From NCBI GenBank assembly GCA_951804985.1, contig OX638133.1:32575963-32639962 (forward strand): a stretch of DNA of 64,000 nt, in the 5' to 3' direction. Made by a program: the position numbers and the translations under genes. Positions 1-10,074 of this stretch are shown here, in pieces. The stretch comes from Dryomyza anilis. Lineage: Eukaryota; Arthropoda; Insecta; Diptera; Dryomyzidae. Under the pieces are notes generated by a model. That model was not told the origin of the DNA. It saw nothing but the letters and a program-made list of their open reading frames with translations, and did not search any database. Position 1 is the first letter of the stretch. Every line of letters begins with the position of its first letter.

Positions 1-43
1 CCATATCCTTACATTCACAAAATCTTTGCACGAGTCCAGCTAG
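1..43 (+). mobile_element. 3' tail of a Helitron, cut by the window edge
   Basis: The first 43 bases match the 3' ends of the two Helitron-like elements further on (near 30540-30589 and 43046-43089): a block reading TTCACAAAATCTTTGCACG followed by GAGTCCAG. This copy ends CTAG followed by T, the CTRR|T ending expected of Helitrons. The body lies outside the window. Confidence 0.6.
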
Positions 44-640
44 TTTCAGATATTACTGAACGATTAAGCGACCGAGGAATTCAAAGAGTCGAAACCGATT
101 CAAATTCTCCAAATGTTTTATATTATTCATTTGGGAACCACTGCCCATTGTGACCTCCAATGCATAAACAAAACAAAATGCAATTAATAGAATATAACAA
201 TAAAAAGAAAAAAAAATATATTTGACAAATTCGCAAATGTGTTTCATCATCAGCAAAAGCATCAAGAATAACAAGTACAAAGATACCGACCGAAAGTGAG
301 ACAGACAGACATATGAGAAATAGACAGCCTTATAGACAGACAGGCAGGCAGTCGAACAAACAATCAGACAGACAGACAGACGTACATTCAGTAAGTCAGT
401 CAGGCAGGTAGCCAGGAAAACAAGGTGACCAAGAGATACACTTGGAGATAGTTTCATATTGGTAGCTAATGAGAGGACGAAGTGAGTATGAGGGAGAAAA
501 CGCACACAACTCATTGACAGCAACTGTCAAGGTTTTCAAGATATTGACTAGTAATTATAGTTTGCGATTATTTGCTTTTGATAAGAACTGAGTAAGAGAA
601 ATTAAGAGAATGAGAAATGCATTACTTATTGCACTACTTT
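44..640. other. intergenic, with a degenerate (GACA)n tract
   Basis: No gene was recognised. Positions 290-405 hold a degenerate GACA/GGCA microsatellite. The open frame on the minus strand here is only the reverse reading of this simple sequence. Confidence 0.6.
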
Positions 641-1740
641 TTTCGATATAGTACTTTAGTACTTTTTTAAAACATCATTTAAAATTATTTTATATAGAAC
701 GAGAGATAGAAAAAGATAGAAACACGAAATAGAAATTTCAATGAAAAGAAAATATAAAGGATAAGGGAAAAGGAAAAAAGAATAGAAATTGGAAAATGAA
801 AATGAAACGAAAAAGGAAAGAAAAGGTAAAGGAAAAGAAAAAGGAAATGGAATAGGAAAAGAACAAGGAAAAAGAAAAAGAAAAGGAAAGAAATACGAAA
901 ACGAAAAGGAAAACGAAAAGGAAAAGGAAAAGGAAAAGGAAAAGGAAAAGGAAAAGGAAAAGAAAATACGAAAGGAAATACGAAAAGGTATACGAAAACG
1001 AAGAGGAAAACGAAAAGGAAAGGAAAAAAATAATAGATATCGGAAAATTAATGAGTATTGGAAAATAAAAGTAAAAAGAAAAGAATATGGAAATGGAAGA
1101 AAAAAATAAAAATAAAAAAAAAAAGAAAATGGATATCGAAATATAAGTGGAAATAAGAAAAGAAAATAGAAAATAAATAGGTAATGGATATGGAAATAAC
1201 AAAAGGTAAAAAAAGCAAAGAAAGAGAAAAAATAGCAATTAAAAAAAAAAAATAGGATGGAGTGGCTATTGGACAATGAATGGGAATAGGAAAATGAATA
1301 GGAATTGGAAAAGAAAAGAGAAAATGATATGGAATTCTAAGACGAAAAATTAAAGTAAAACAAAATCGAAAAAAGAAAAAGAAAACAGGAAAAAATTAAA
1401 AAATTAAAAAGATAAAAGAGATAAAAGAGATAAAAGAGATAAAAGAGATAAAGATAAAGAAAAATGAATGGATATGGAAATAAGTGGAAATAGGATATGG
1501 AAAGAAAAGGAAACAAAATGCTAGAGAAGAAGAAAAGGAAGGAAAATTAAAAAATAAGAGGGACATTTTATCGGACAATGAGTGGAATTAGGGAAAGGAT
1601 AGGAAATTAAAATTGAAAACGAAATGCAAAAAACCAAGAATAGTATTCGAAAAATGAATGCGAATTTGAAAAGGGAATTTAAAGGAAAACGGAAATAGAA
1701 AAAACGAAAATGCACTAAAAATAATGAAAATGCACTAATA
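641..1740. repeat. 1.1-kb purine-rich simple-sequence tract
   Basis: The + strand is almost all A and G for about 1.1 kb, with irregular GGAAAA, GAAAAG and GATAAAA units. The most regular part is 900-965 (GGAAAA repeats) and 1405-1455 (AAAAGAGATA-like units). Open frames on both strands are Lys/Glu/Arg or Phe/Ser low-complexity readings and are not genes. A homopurine strand of this length can form triplex (H-DNA) structures; that is inference. Confidence 0.8.
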
Positions 1741-1956
1741 AAAACAATTGAAATGATGAAAAATTGTCGATAACAAACTTACAAAAAAAAGAAATATGCA
1801 AGAATTATCAAATTTAAGAAAAAAATCTTCATTCTTCCACTAGTTCTCTCATTTCTTTATTATTCTCTAATTAAATATACTTATATCTACTCCTCTTTTA
1901 AAAACAAATTAAAATTGCAAACCCGGCCTTCGCGATTATGCGGTGCGTATGAGCAA

Positions 1957-1962
1957 CACGTG
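1957..1962. promoter_or_regulatory. perfect CACGTG E-box
   Basis: A palindromic CACGTG lies about 510 bp upstream of the proposed start site at 2469. CLOCK/CYCLE and Myc/Max-type bHLH proteins bind this core. From memory, Drosophila achilles is clock-controlled, which makes the site interesting, but a single hexamer is expected often by chance. Confidence 0.3.
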
Positions 1963-1991
1963 CTGCTGAGCAATTAGCACTGTTTGCGAGT

Positions 1992-2023
1992 ACTCTCTCT
2001 CTCTCTCCCTCTCTCTGTCTCTT
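1992..2023. promoter_or_regulatory. CT/GA tract, possible GAGA-factor site
   Basis: A run of CTCTCT interrupted by CCCTC and CTGTC lies about 450 bp upstream of the proposed start site. GAGA factor (Trl) binds GAGAG repeats near many fly promoters; use here is inferred. Confidence 0.4.
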
Positions 2024-2400
2024 CCAACGACATTGAACGATGTGAGATGCGCTCACGCAATGCAAACAAAATTGGCTGCAGTAGGCTTTCGTGTTGTTGT
2101 TGTAATATTTTTATTTTTGTTGCTGTTACTCATGTTGGTTTTGGCAGAACATTTGGGCAGCATTTAAAAATAACTTTTACAACAAATCACAACCATAACA
2201 ACAAAATTTGCAACAAGTTAAATTTGTTGCTGTTGTTACTCTCTTTGTGATTTGTTGTTTTTGTCGTTTCTTCCTCGTCTGCGTTGTTATTGCTTATTGC
2301 GTGCAATGTAAATGTAACAACCACTACAACAACAACAAAAACATACGACAAACATTTTAAAGTTGACGGAGCGCTGCGCTGCGCAGTGCTGTACTCAGGC

Positions 2401-2420
2401 GTCGCTGTTTACGCAGCGAC
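2401..2420. promoter_or_regulatory. promoter-proximal dyad
   Basis: GTCGCTG and CAGCGAC form a perfect 7-bp inverted repeat separated by 6 bases, just upstream of the TATA-like box, within a GC-richer island (about 2365-2435) that also holds the near-palindromic GCGCTGCGCTGCGCAG. Its role is unknown. Confidence 0.35.
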
Positions 2421-2435
2421 CGAGGCGGCAGAGTG

Positions 2436-2472
2436 TATTTAACCGACCTCAAATCAATTTGCAATTTCAGTC
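2436..2472 (+). promoter_or_regulatory. TATA + Inr core promoter, probably of the LARP6 gene
   Basis: TATTTAA starts at 2436 and an Initiator TCAGTC spans 2467-2472. With the start base taken as A2469 the TATA box begins at -33, within the normal spacing. At about +27 there is an ACGAACT heptamer, a partial match to fly pause-button/DPE-type motifs. The downstream text turns at once into A-rich, CAACAA-rich leader, as in many fly transcripts. Assignment to the gene at 6488 rests on orientation and the lack of any other gene between. Confidence 0.6.
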
Positions 2473-3659
2473 GATCTCCGTGTTGCAGCGTTGCACGAAC
2501 TCGTTACAAAAGTGAAAAAAAAAATAATAATTTTTAAAACTACTACAAAAAAACAGCTAATACAACAGTTACAACAACAAAAATTAAAAGTACAACAACC
2601 AATGAATAGCAACCGCAACAAAAAGTAAAATAACAACTTATAAATGACAAACTATTTAAATATATAAAAAAAAACTTTTTAATTAAAATGTGAAAAATAA
2701 ATATTAAAAATCAAAGAAAACTAAAAATTACGAAATTTAAATATTAATTAAACAAATATTTAAAAACTATAAAACTAAGAAAAATTAAAAATTGTGATAC
2801 ATTAAAAATCAACTTAAAAAAAATATGAAAAACTTAAAACTTTGAAAAAGGTTTTCGAATAATTATGAACAACATTTTAAAAAATATACAAAAATAAAAA
2901 TTGTTTGAAATCATAAAAAATAATTAAAAAAAAGGTTAATTAAAATTAAATATTTTGTGAAACATTGAAAATCAACTTTAAAAATTAAAAAATAAATGGA
3001 AAAACTTAAAAATTTCAAATAAGTTTTTTTCTTTTAAAAATATGAAAAATTAAAAATAAAAATATTTTTGAATAACTACAAAATTAACGAAAAACATATA
3101 AAATTTTAATAAATTAAAAACTTTAAAAGATTTTGTGACAAGTAGTAAAAACTTAGTAATTTAAAAATAGTTTAAACTATAATAAAAAAAATGTCGTAAT
3201 TAGAGCAAATTGCATAAAATACAAAAATTGAAATTTTGCAAAGCTTTTGTAAACATTGAACTTGAAAATTGTGCTTTTTTTTAAATGATAGAAAAAGCAC
3301 AGTAACTAACTGTTTAAAACGGAAATAATATTGCAACAATAACAACTTTTGGCCAATATAAAAAAATACGTTTTTCATTTTAAACTCTTTTGTATTATTT
3401 TTTATTGCTTCAAAAGCGACGCAGCTTGCATTTTAAACAAGCTTTTGTGTGCGATTATCTAATAATGTCGTCGTCTGCTGGGTGCGTGTAAAGCAAAAAA
3501 AAAACCAAAACAACAAAAAATAAAAACCAACAACAGCAATAGCAGACAACGGCCTACTTAGCCATCTAGTTGCAGTTGGCCAAAAATGTGTTAAATTGTT
3601 TTACATTTTTTTTTATTTTGTTATTTAATTTTTTATTTTTATTTTTTTAAATTTTAAAC

Positions 3660-3706
3660 AATTTTATTGCTTTCCTCACACAGACTGCAATTCAACGCAC
3701 GTAAGT
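3660..3706 (+). promoter_or_regulatory. candidate 3' splice site, closely followed by a GTAAGT donor
   Basis: A long T-rich stretch ends TTTCCTCACACAG at 3683, a good 3' acceptor. Only 17 bases further, at 3701, is a perfect donor hexamer GTAAGT. Using both would make a 17-nt micro-exon; otherwise the donor may be silent. GTAAAG at 3488 is a weak upstream donor candidate. RNA data would decide. Confidence 0.4.
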
Positions 3707-4814
3707 GCGCCAAAAACAACAACAACAACAAACGAAAAAACTAAAACAAAAGTGTATAAAAAAAATAAAAACAACAAAAAATAAAAACTCAAAAAGTTAC
3801 AAAATACGCGCGCCACTCAATGCACGAGGCGTCGCAGTTAAAAGCAGCAAAAAGCTAACAAAAAACAACAACCAACATCCATCAAATACAAGCGACCATC
3901 CGTCAGATACAGCAGCAACAACAACAACAACAACTTTAAAAACAACAACGCAATCGCCGCGCGCACTTGAAATTGAAACTGAAATCGAAATTGAAAGTGA
4001 AACCGAAATTGAAAGCAAAATTGAAACGGAATTGAGGCGCATTTGAAAGTGAAAGTGAAAACTTTACGGCCGGCTGATGAAGAAACGTTGCTGAGGTAAC
4101 AACAAAACCAACAACAACAACAATTAAAATTTGTAACGCTTTGGTGGAGTGCAAGCAGCAAGGCTCTACTACAACAACAACCATCAACTAACAAAAAAAA
4201 AATGTATGGTGTAAAAGAGTAAAAAGTTGAACAGCCATTCAAAAGCTTACATAAAGTTTACAAAAGTTCAAGTGCACTTAAAAGTGGGAAATAAATAAAA
4301 ACTAATATAAAAAATAATTAAAAATAAAAAATATTTTAAATAACTCGACAACTAAAGCAGCTTTATACAAGACAAAGTACTGAAAGTGGCAGTATTTAAA
4401 AGTGAAAAAAGTGTAGAAGAACTGTAAAGAAGAACAATTTAATAGTTGAAGAGTCAAAAAACAAAAAAACGAATGTAAAAAAAGAAAGAAGTATCACTTA
4501 ATAGTTAAAGAATCAAAAAGTAAAAGACGAATATAATTTAAAAAGTAAAAACTTAAAGAACTTCTGAGTTTAGAGAATATAATCATAAAAAAGAACAAAC
4601 AGTTTAATACAAATACTAAAAGATATGTGTAAAAATAACTGAAGAAATTCTGGAAGTGGAACAAAGTTTAATCTAGACTACAAGAAAGCAGCAACATAAT
4701 TTGAAAATATTAATTTGAAAAGATTTCCAATTTTACCTTTAAAACGTAAACTAAATACCAGAACAGAGGACACCACCGAAGAAAACTAAACAGAACTTTA
4801 AGTTTTCTAAAATA

Positions 4815-5460
4815 TTTATGAAACGAATCTTTAAAAACACCGGAAGAAGCCAAAATCTTGCGCAAAAATAATCTAGAAGAATCCTCAGAAGTTACATGAT
4901 TTGAATAATACTTAAGAATCAAGCAACAACAAGGAAAATCCTTCAATAATCCAAAAGAAACAAAAATAATCGACGAGAATCCTAAGAAGGACTTAACGAA
5001 ATGTATTTCAGAATCAAGTAACACCAAGGAAAATCATTCAATAATCCAGAAGAAGCAGGAATTATCTAGAAGAATCCTAATAAGTTTCATAACTTCGAGA
5101 GGAACATATCATAAAATATTAAAGAATCAAGGAACAACAGCGAAAATCGTTCAATAATCCAGAAGAGAACAAAAAAATCAACATATCAACAATTATTTAA
5201 AAATCAAGAAACAAAATAATCTAGATGCATCAATAATAATCTAGAAGAATCATAAGAACTTAGATAGTTTTTAAAGTAGAAGAACATATCAACAAATATT
5301 TAAGAATCAAGAAACAATCAAGGAAAATCGTTTAAAAATCCAGTGGACACAAAATAATCTAGAGGAATCATTAGAAGGTCACACAGTTTTTGAAGAAGAT
5401 AAACATATCAAAAATCATTTAGGAATCAAACAACCAAGGAAAACCGTACACAATTCTAGA
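4815..5460 (+). repeat. degenerate ~100-bp tandem repeats in the leader
   Basis: The phrases AAGAATCAAG.AACAA, GGAAAATC.TTCAATAATCC and AGAAGAA.CAAAAATAATC recur in the same order at roughly 100-bp steps (near 4913, 5012, 5124, 5200 and 5305). The units are heavily diverged. This suggests the leader expanded by local duplication. Confidence 0.55.
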
Positions 5461-5463
5461 ATA

Positions 5464-5606
5464 AACAAAAAGATCTAAAAGAAACAAAAAAGATCTAAAA
5501 GAAACAAAAAAGATCTAAAAGAAACAAAAAAGATCTAAAAGAAACAAAAAAGATCTAAAAGAAACAAAAAAGATCTAAAAGAAACAAAAAAGATCTAAAA
5601 GAAACG
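5464..5606 (+). repeat. 20-bp minisatellite with AGATCT in each unit, in the leader
   Basis: Seven near-perfect 20-bp units occur, each with AGATCTAAAAGAAACAAAAA; AGATCT begins at 5471, 5491, 5511, 5531, 5551, 5571 and 5591. A lone further unit is at about 6156-6180. The exact periodicity indicates recent expansion inside the presumed 5' UTR. Confidence 0.9.
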
Positions 5607-6487
5607 AAAAGAGCCAGAAAATTCAAATACGAAATAATCTAGGAGCAACAAAAATAAAGAATCAAGAAGTTTAAACAAAAAATTGAAGATATCAGAAAAA
5701 TAAAATACTTTATCTGGTTGATTCTTGAAATTTTAGTTCTTAACATTTGATATAAACAAAGCAGAACAACAGAACTAAATACTTCTGAGAACGTGTAGTC
5801 TGTATATTTCACTAATGAATACCTTATACCATATACTACAAATCAAAAAAATTACAGAACACCAAAGTTTATGAAGAATTAAGGAACTATTCAAGAGTGC
5901 ACGGCCTAAGATCTTCACAGGACACAGCGCCAGACTATTATAAAGGAACTATTCATGTTTTTAAAGACATACAAAGTAAAATAGATAAAGCGCAGATTCA
6001 AATATATAAATTTTAGATAAAATCTGAGAAGAACACTACTGTAAAGATCTAAATTATGCAGAATAATAAAAAACTAAAAATAAACTGAAGAGCAGATCGA
6101 AGAAAAGCAAGGCATACATATCAAACGTGCTATTTTAATATACCAACCTTTTTACAAAAAAAGATCTAAAAGAAACAAAAGTATAATTAAAGAATAAGAT
6201 TGAGATCTAAGAAATACAGAGCAACGCTGAAAAATAGAAGCAGTTAAAGTATTTTTGAAATAGAGATTACATTAAACTATCAACCTACTAGAATTTGGAT
6301 TAAGAAAATACTTGGAAACTTGGACTTAGAACTTTCGGAATAAGAAACTCTAAAAGGGCTCAATAAGGAAGTAAGCTAACTCGAGAACGGATGAACAAAG
6401 TTGAAATTTTATAAAAGAAGTAAGAAAAGCTGAAAGCCTGAATAAGTATTAAAAAAACAAGAACCAGTAGCAGACTAAAACTCCAAG

Positions 6488-9487
6488 ATGAGTGACCAAC
6501 CAGAAGCAAAACAACGCGAACTACCGCAAAATGTTGCCATACCGCTCAAGTACTACGACAACAGTGAGCCATTAATATCGCTCGACGACTCTGAACTGGA
6601 TCCGTCCATGAAAAACACTGAAGTGTCCGATGCAGAGGGCTCCTGTGCCGTCAGAGCGCAACATGTCAGCGGCGGACATACGTTCATCGTAACCACTGTC
6701 GTCACAGAGACCACGGTAAATGAGACCGCGATACATAAGACAACAGACAAGATTTCTGCAGTCAATGATGCATTGCCGAGCTGCAGTAAGAGCGCACATC
6801 TGCCACCGGAGTGCGTCGAAACAACCAATAACACTGCAATAGTGCCGCTCTCCAGTTCACTGCCCTCAAAATTGCTGCGACTGCACGCCAAGCGCTCGGC
6901 GCAGGCACTGCTACAACAGGTAGCGCAGACAAATTCACTGGATTCACAGTTTGGCAGCGATGAAGGTGGCGCGATCGATGATGCAAACGAAGCAGCAGCT
7001 GAAGATGAAGCAGCAGGCGGTGCAGCAACCATCAATGACTTTGCAGGCAACGATTGCGTCGACCTATTCGATGCATTGACGCCTACAGCGCCCCCCTTGT
7101 TGACGCCACCACCACTGGATCTTGTCGATGATGTCGGCATGGGTTCGTCCATTGAAGACTCGGAAGAGTCGGAAGTCGACGATGAACTAAAACCACTAGC
7201 GGTTGACAATCATGCGCTGGCGCTGCACGATGTCGATTTGAATTCGTCCGTCTCTGAGCACGAAACGTCACCAACGACGTCGACACTACTGAGCGAAGCT
7301 AATCTGGAACGATTCCGGAAGCAACATCATCAGCAGCTGGAGAATATTTATCTGCATCCGAACTTTCACAAGTATGAATTGGAGCTGGATATGGAGACAT
7401 CGCCGCCGCCAGCAGTTCCACCTGCGAATTCGCCGAATACAGAGCCACAGCGTGTGCATCGCTCGTTCCTCACGATGACAACACGTAGCAAGACGTCGCC
7501 TGAGTTGCTCGAACACGAACCAGCCAACTCGGTACAGTCATTGGCCACAACCGCCGAGCCACTTGTCAATGAAATCGATACGCTGGAGGCAGCGTTAGTG
7601 CCCAACGACACATTGGCCGCCGAAATTGCGGAAGCCGTTGAGTTTTACTTCTCCAATGAGAGTCTGCTCAAGGACGCTTTTTTGCTGAAGCACGTGCGTC
7701 GCAACAAAGAGGGTTTCGTCAGTCTCAAGCTTATCTCCTCGTTCAAGCGCGTACGTCAGCTGACACGTGACTGGAAGGTCGTGGGCAATGCGGTACGCCG
7801 CAAATCGCGACACTGCGAATTGAACGATATTGGCACAAAGTTGCGCCGACGTGATCCGCTGCCCAGCTTTGATGAGACGATGCCGTCACGCACCATAGTC
7901 GCCTGTGATCTGCCACTGGACAAGCTCAGCATCGAGAAGGTCTCCGATATCTTTTCGAAGTGCGGCGAAATTGCGCTCATACGCATTCTGAAGCCGGGTA
8001 TGGCGATACCGGTGGATGTGCGTCAGTTCATGAACAAGTATCCGGAGCTGCAGCAGAAGGAGTGTGCGTTGGTCGAGTATTTGGAATCGGCAGCGGCGCG
8101 TGATGCCAAACATCTCGAGGGCGCTTTTCAGGTCTACGACATGGTGGCGCCTAAGAAGAAGACCGGCAAGAAGGCATTGACAACGGTCTCGACGCCGGGT
8201 GGTATGCATATGTCGGCGGCGCCAGTGACACGCATGGTCGAGCATTACCGTTACTACAACGATGCCACGTATGAACGCACTCGTGGCGGTAGTTTCAGCG
8301 GCTATATTCCTAGCACAGGCGTTGACGCTGATCTGCGCTATAAGCTGCGTCGCAACAACTCAGACTTTCATCCGAAGTCTGCTGCCGAGCAGTATCAGCA
8401 TCACCACTACCAGTCGCCGCGCGAGCAGCACTACCACTATCAGCCGCGTGGCAGTATCAGCGCCAGCGAGGCGTCATCGCCCGGTGGCGGCATGAATTTC
8501 TACGCCTTTTCGCCGCGCCGCTATAGCAACACATCGACTATGTCCGCGCACACCGCAGCTTTGAATGAGACGTCATCAGCCAACGCAGCACCAACGCCAT
8601 CCACAGCCGTCGAAAACAACAACAGCCACCATAACAACAGCACGCTTGCACGCCGTCTCTCCAACTGCTCGGACACCTACTCCAGCTACTCGGAGATGTC
8701 GCGCCGCCCGTCCAACTGCTCAGAGACCGCGGCGCCACCACAACGACGCGATTCGAACTGTTCGGAGAGCTGTCCCTGCTCGCGTCGCATCTCCGACTAT
8801 GGACAGTCTACGGCACCGCCAGCCGGCGCATCCGAAATATATCGCAAGACGTCGCAAGGCTCCATTGGTAGCGGTGGTGGTGGCGGCGGTGAACGTCGCT
8901 TCTCCAACGGTTCACTGCAGTTCGAGCGAACTTTCTCGAATGCCAGCGATAGCGGTGCGCCGACGCATCATCAACATGGTTGTCTGCACCGCCGCATCTC
9001 GAACAGCGACTATCAGCCGCTGGATCGCAAACAGTCGCTTGAGACGCAAACTGGCGGCGTCTACGACAACGATGGTCAGGTGGGTGGTGGCGGTGGCGGC
9101 TACAATGTCTTCCGACGCTACTCGAATCATTTCAATGCCTCACCGGCGGCCAACAAGCTGGCACAGTATGACAATGCTCAGTACATCAACGGACGTCGCA
9201 TCTCCACCGATTCCGGCTATGATCGGCGTTACTCGTTCGGCTCCGAGGGATTTGAAGGTTCGCCACGTTCGCGTACTGGCAGTTTTTTGAAGCACGGCGA
9301 ATTTGATAGCGGTTCGCCACGCTCGCGCACTGGCAGCTTCTTGGATGGATCGCCGCGTTCACGTTCGGGCAGTTTTGCGTTGCGCAATGCGGAGAATCTG
9401 GTGCGCACGCCTCTCGGTCCTGATGGCAGCAAGGGCTTCGGATCGCGTGCTCGTAAATTCGGTCAGACAGTGTCGCCGGTGAATTGA
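6488..9487 (+). CDS. achl: La-related protein 6 (Achilles-like) RNA-binding protein
   Basis: This single-exon frame encodes 999 residues and starts at an ATG with A at -3. Residues 1-370 are acidic, Ser/Thr-rich and probably disordered. A La motif spans about 376-457 (AVEFYFSNESLLKDAFLLKH, then GFVSLKLISSFKRVR). An RRM-like domain follows at about 468-555 (IVACDLP..., ALVEYL...), then a basic KKKTGKK. The La motif and RRM form the La module that binds RNA in LARP6 proteins. The tail (677-916) has ten RRxS motifs, often RRxSN, Gly runs, and three GSPRSRTGSF-like repeats (924-963). A terminal LGPDGSKGFG motif (976-985) is the SUZ-C/LSA signature of LARP6. Domain order fits animal LARP6 and Drosophila achilles (CG17386, from memory). 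Orthology is likely; targets and function here are inferred. The CDS is much GC-richer than its surroundings. Confidence 0.93.
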   Translation: MSDQPEAKQRELPQNVAIPLKYYDNSEPLISLDDSELDPSMKNTEVSDAEGSCAVRAQHVSGGHTFIVTTVVTETTVNETAIHKTTDKISAVNDALPSCSKSAHLPPECVETTNNTAIVPLSSSLPSKLLRLHAKRSAQALLQQVAQTNSLDSQFGSDEGGAIDDANEAAAEDEAAGGAATINDFAGNDCVDLFDALTPTAPPLLTPPPLDLVDDVGMGSSIEDSEESEVDDELKPLAVDNHALALHDVDLNSSVSEHETSPTTSTLLSEANLERFRKQHHQQLENIYLHPNFHKYELELDMETSPPPAVPPANSPNTEPQRVHRSFLTMTTRSKTSPELLEHEPANSVQSLATTAEPLVNEIDTLEAALVPNDTLAAEIAEAVEFYFSNESLLKDAFLLKHVRRNKEGFVSLKLISSFKRVRQLTRDWKVVGNAVRRKSRHCELNDIGTKLRRRDPLPSFDETMPSRTIVACDLPLDKLSIEKVSDIFSKCGEIALIRILKPGMAIPVDVRQFMNKYPELQQKECALVEYLESAAARDAKHLEGAFQVYDMVAPKKKTGKKALTTVSTPGGMHMSAAPVTRMVEHYRYYNDATYERTRGGSFSGYIPSTGVDADLRYKLRRNNSDFHPKSAAEQYQHHHYQSPREQHYHYQPRGSISASEASSPGGGMNFYAFSPRRYSNTSTMSAHTAALNETSSANAAPTPSTAVENNNSHHNNSTLARRLSNCSDTYSSYSEMSRRPSNCSETAAPPQRRDSNCSESCPCSRRISDYGQSTAPPAGASEIYRKTSQGSIGSGGGGGGERRFSNGSLQFERTFSNASDSGAPTHHQHGCLHRRISNSDYQPLDRKQSLETQTGGVYDNDGQVGGGGGGYNVFRRYSNHFNASPAANKLAQYDNAQYINGRRISTDSGYDRRYSFGSEGFEGSPRSRTGSFLKHGEFDSGSPRSRTGSFLDGSPRSRSGSFALRNAENLVRTPLGPDGSKGFGSRARKFGQTVSPVN

Positions 9488-10066
9488 GGAGGTGGCGTAG
9501 ACGGCAATAGCCGTTGAAAGTGAAGACGTGTCGCTGATTACGTTGGTGACAAAATCAGCACACTACTCGACTCGGCTTTGTTAATTAGTTTTAAGAAAAT
9601 GACGGAAAGTATCTGCAGCTGCAATTTGTATCTTCTGGCTGTGCAGCGGCTATTGGACCGCAGCCGAGCGTTTTTGACGCACTCCCGAGGAATTCACTAT
9701 AAACTTTATGTTGTAAGTAAAATTTCAATTTTGTATCTAGTAGATTTTAGTGATATATGCATATCAGGGGAAGGAATATAAGTTAGAAATTGACCGATCG
9801 CGAAACTGAGACTGAGTACCTATTTTTGTATTCCTGTAATCGTGATTTTAACAGACTAACAGATGGACATAAAGATAGACCGATACAACTCCGAATCCGG
9901 ACGCTTAATAACAATATAAAAATACATTTGTAACTGGACATATTTTAACTCGAAATTTTTAACAGGAAATCCCTATTTATTGTCTATTCAACGTACTAGG
10001 TTTAATTAATACACAACAGCGAAGGACATTTGCATGTACGAGTGCATTTGAGCTTTTTTGTGTTGT
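9488..10066 (+). other. probable 3' UTR and downstream flank of the LARP6 gene
   Basis: After the TGA at 9485-9487, the sequence stays moderately GC-rich to about 9720 and then becomes AT-rich. No canonical AATAAA was found before 10066; an AATATA-type variant occurs near 9908. A GTAAGT donor-like hexamer lies at 9713, so 3' UTR splicing cannot be excluded. The transcript end is not resolved. Confidence 0.45.
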
Positions 10067-10074
10067 ATACGTAT

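Larger units (their letters stand above)
2469..6487 (+). other. putative long 5' leader of the LARP6/Achilles gene
   Basis: About 4 kb separate the proposed start site from the ATG. From about 3700 the + strand is strongly A-rich and poor in long T runs, with CAACAA runs and tandem repeats, looking like exonic leader rather than intron. From 3590 to 3683 it instead has a polypyrimidine tract and CAG, so part of 2.5-3.68 kb is probably an intron. Several upstream ATGs with short frames occur (for example near 3821, 4202, 4818 and 5001), so translation at 6488 may need splicing, reinitiation or an internal promoter. No good acceptor is seen between 5000 and 6480. Confidence 0.45.

Noticed and set aside
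656..1276. 206-codon Phe/Ser frame on minus, and the 106-codon Lys/Glu frame on plus
   Set aside because: Both are readings of a homopurine simple-sequence tract; no domain.
6553..7209. 218-codon minus-strand frame inside the LARP6 CDS
   Set aside because: Antisense shadow of a GC-rich coding exon; no independent signal.
8565..9290. 241-codon alternative + frame in the LARP6 CDS
   Set aside because: Frame-shifted reading of the repeat-rich tail; Arg/Thr/Ala-rich with no family.
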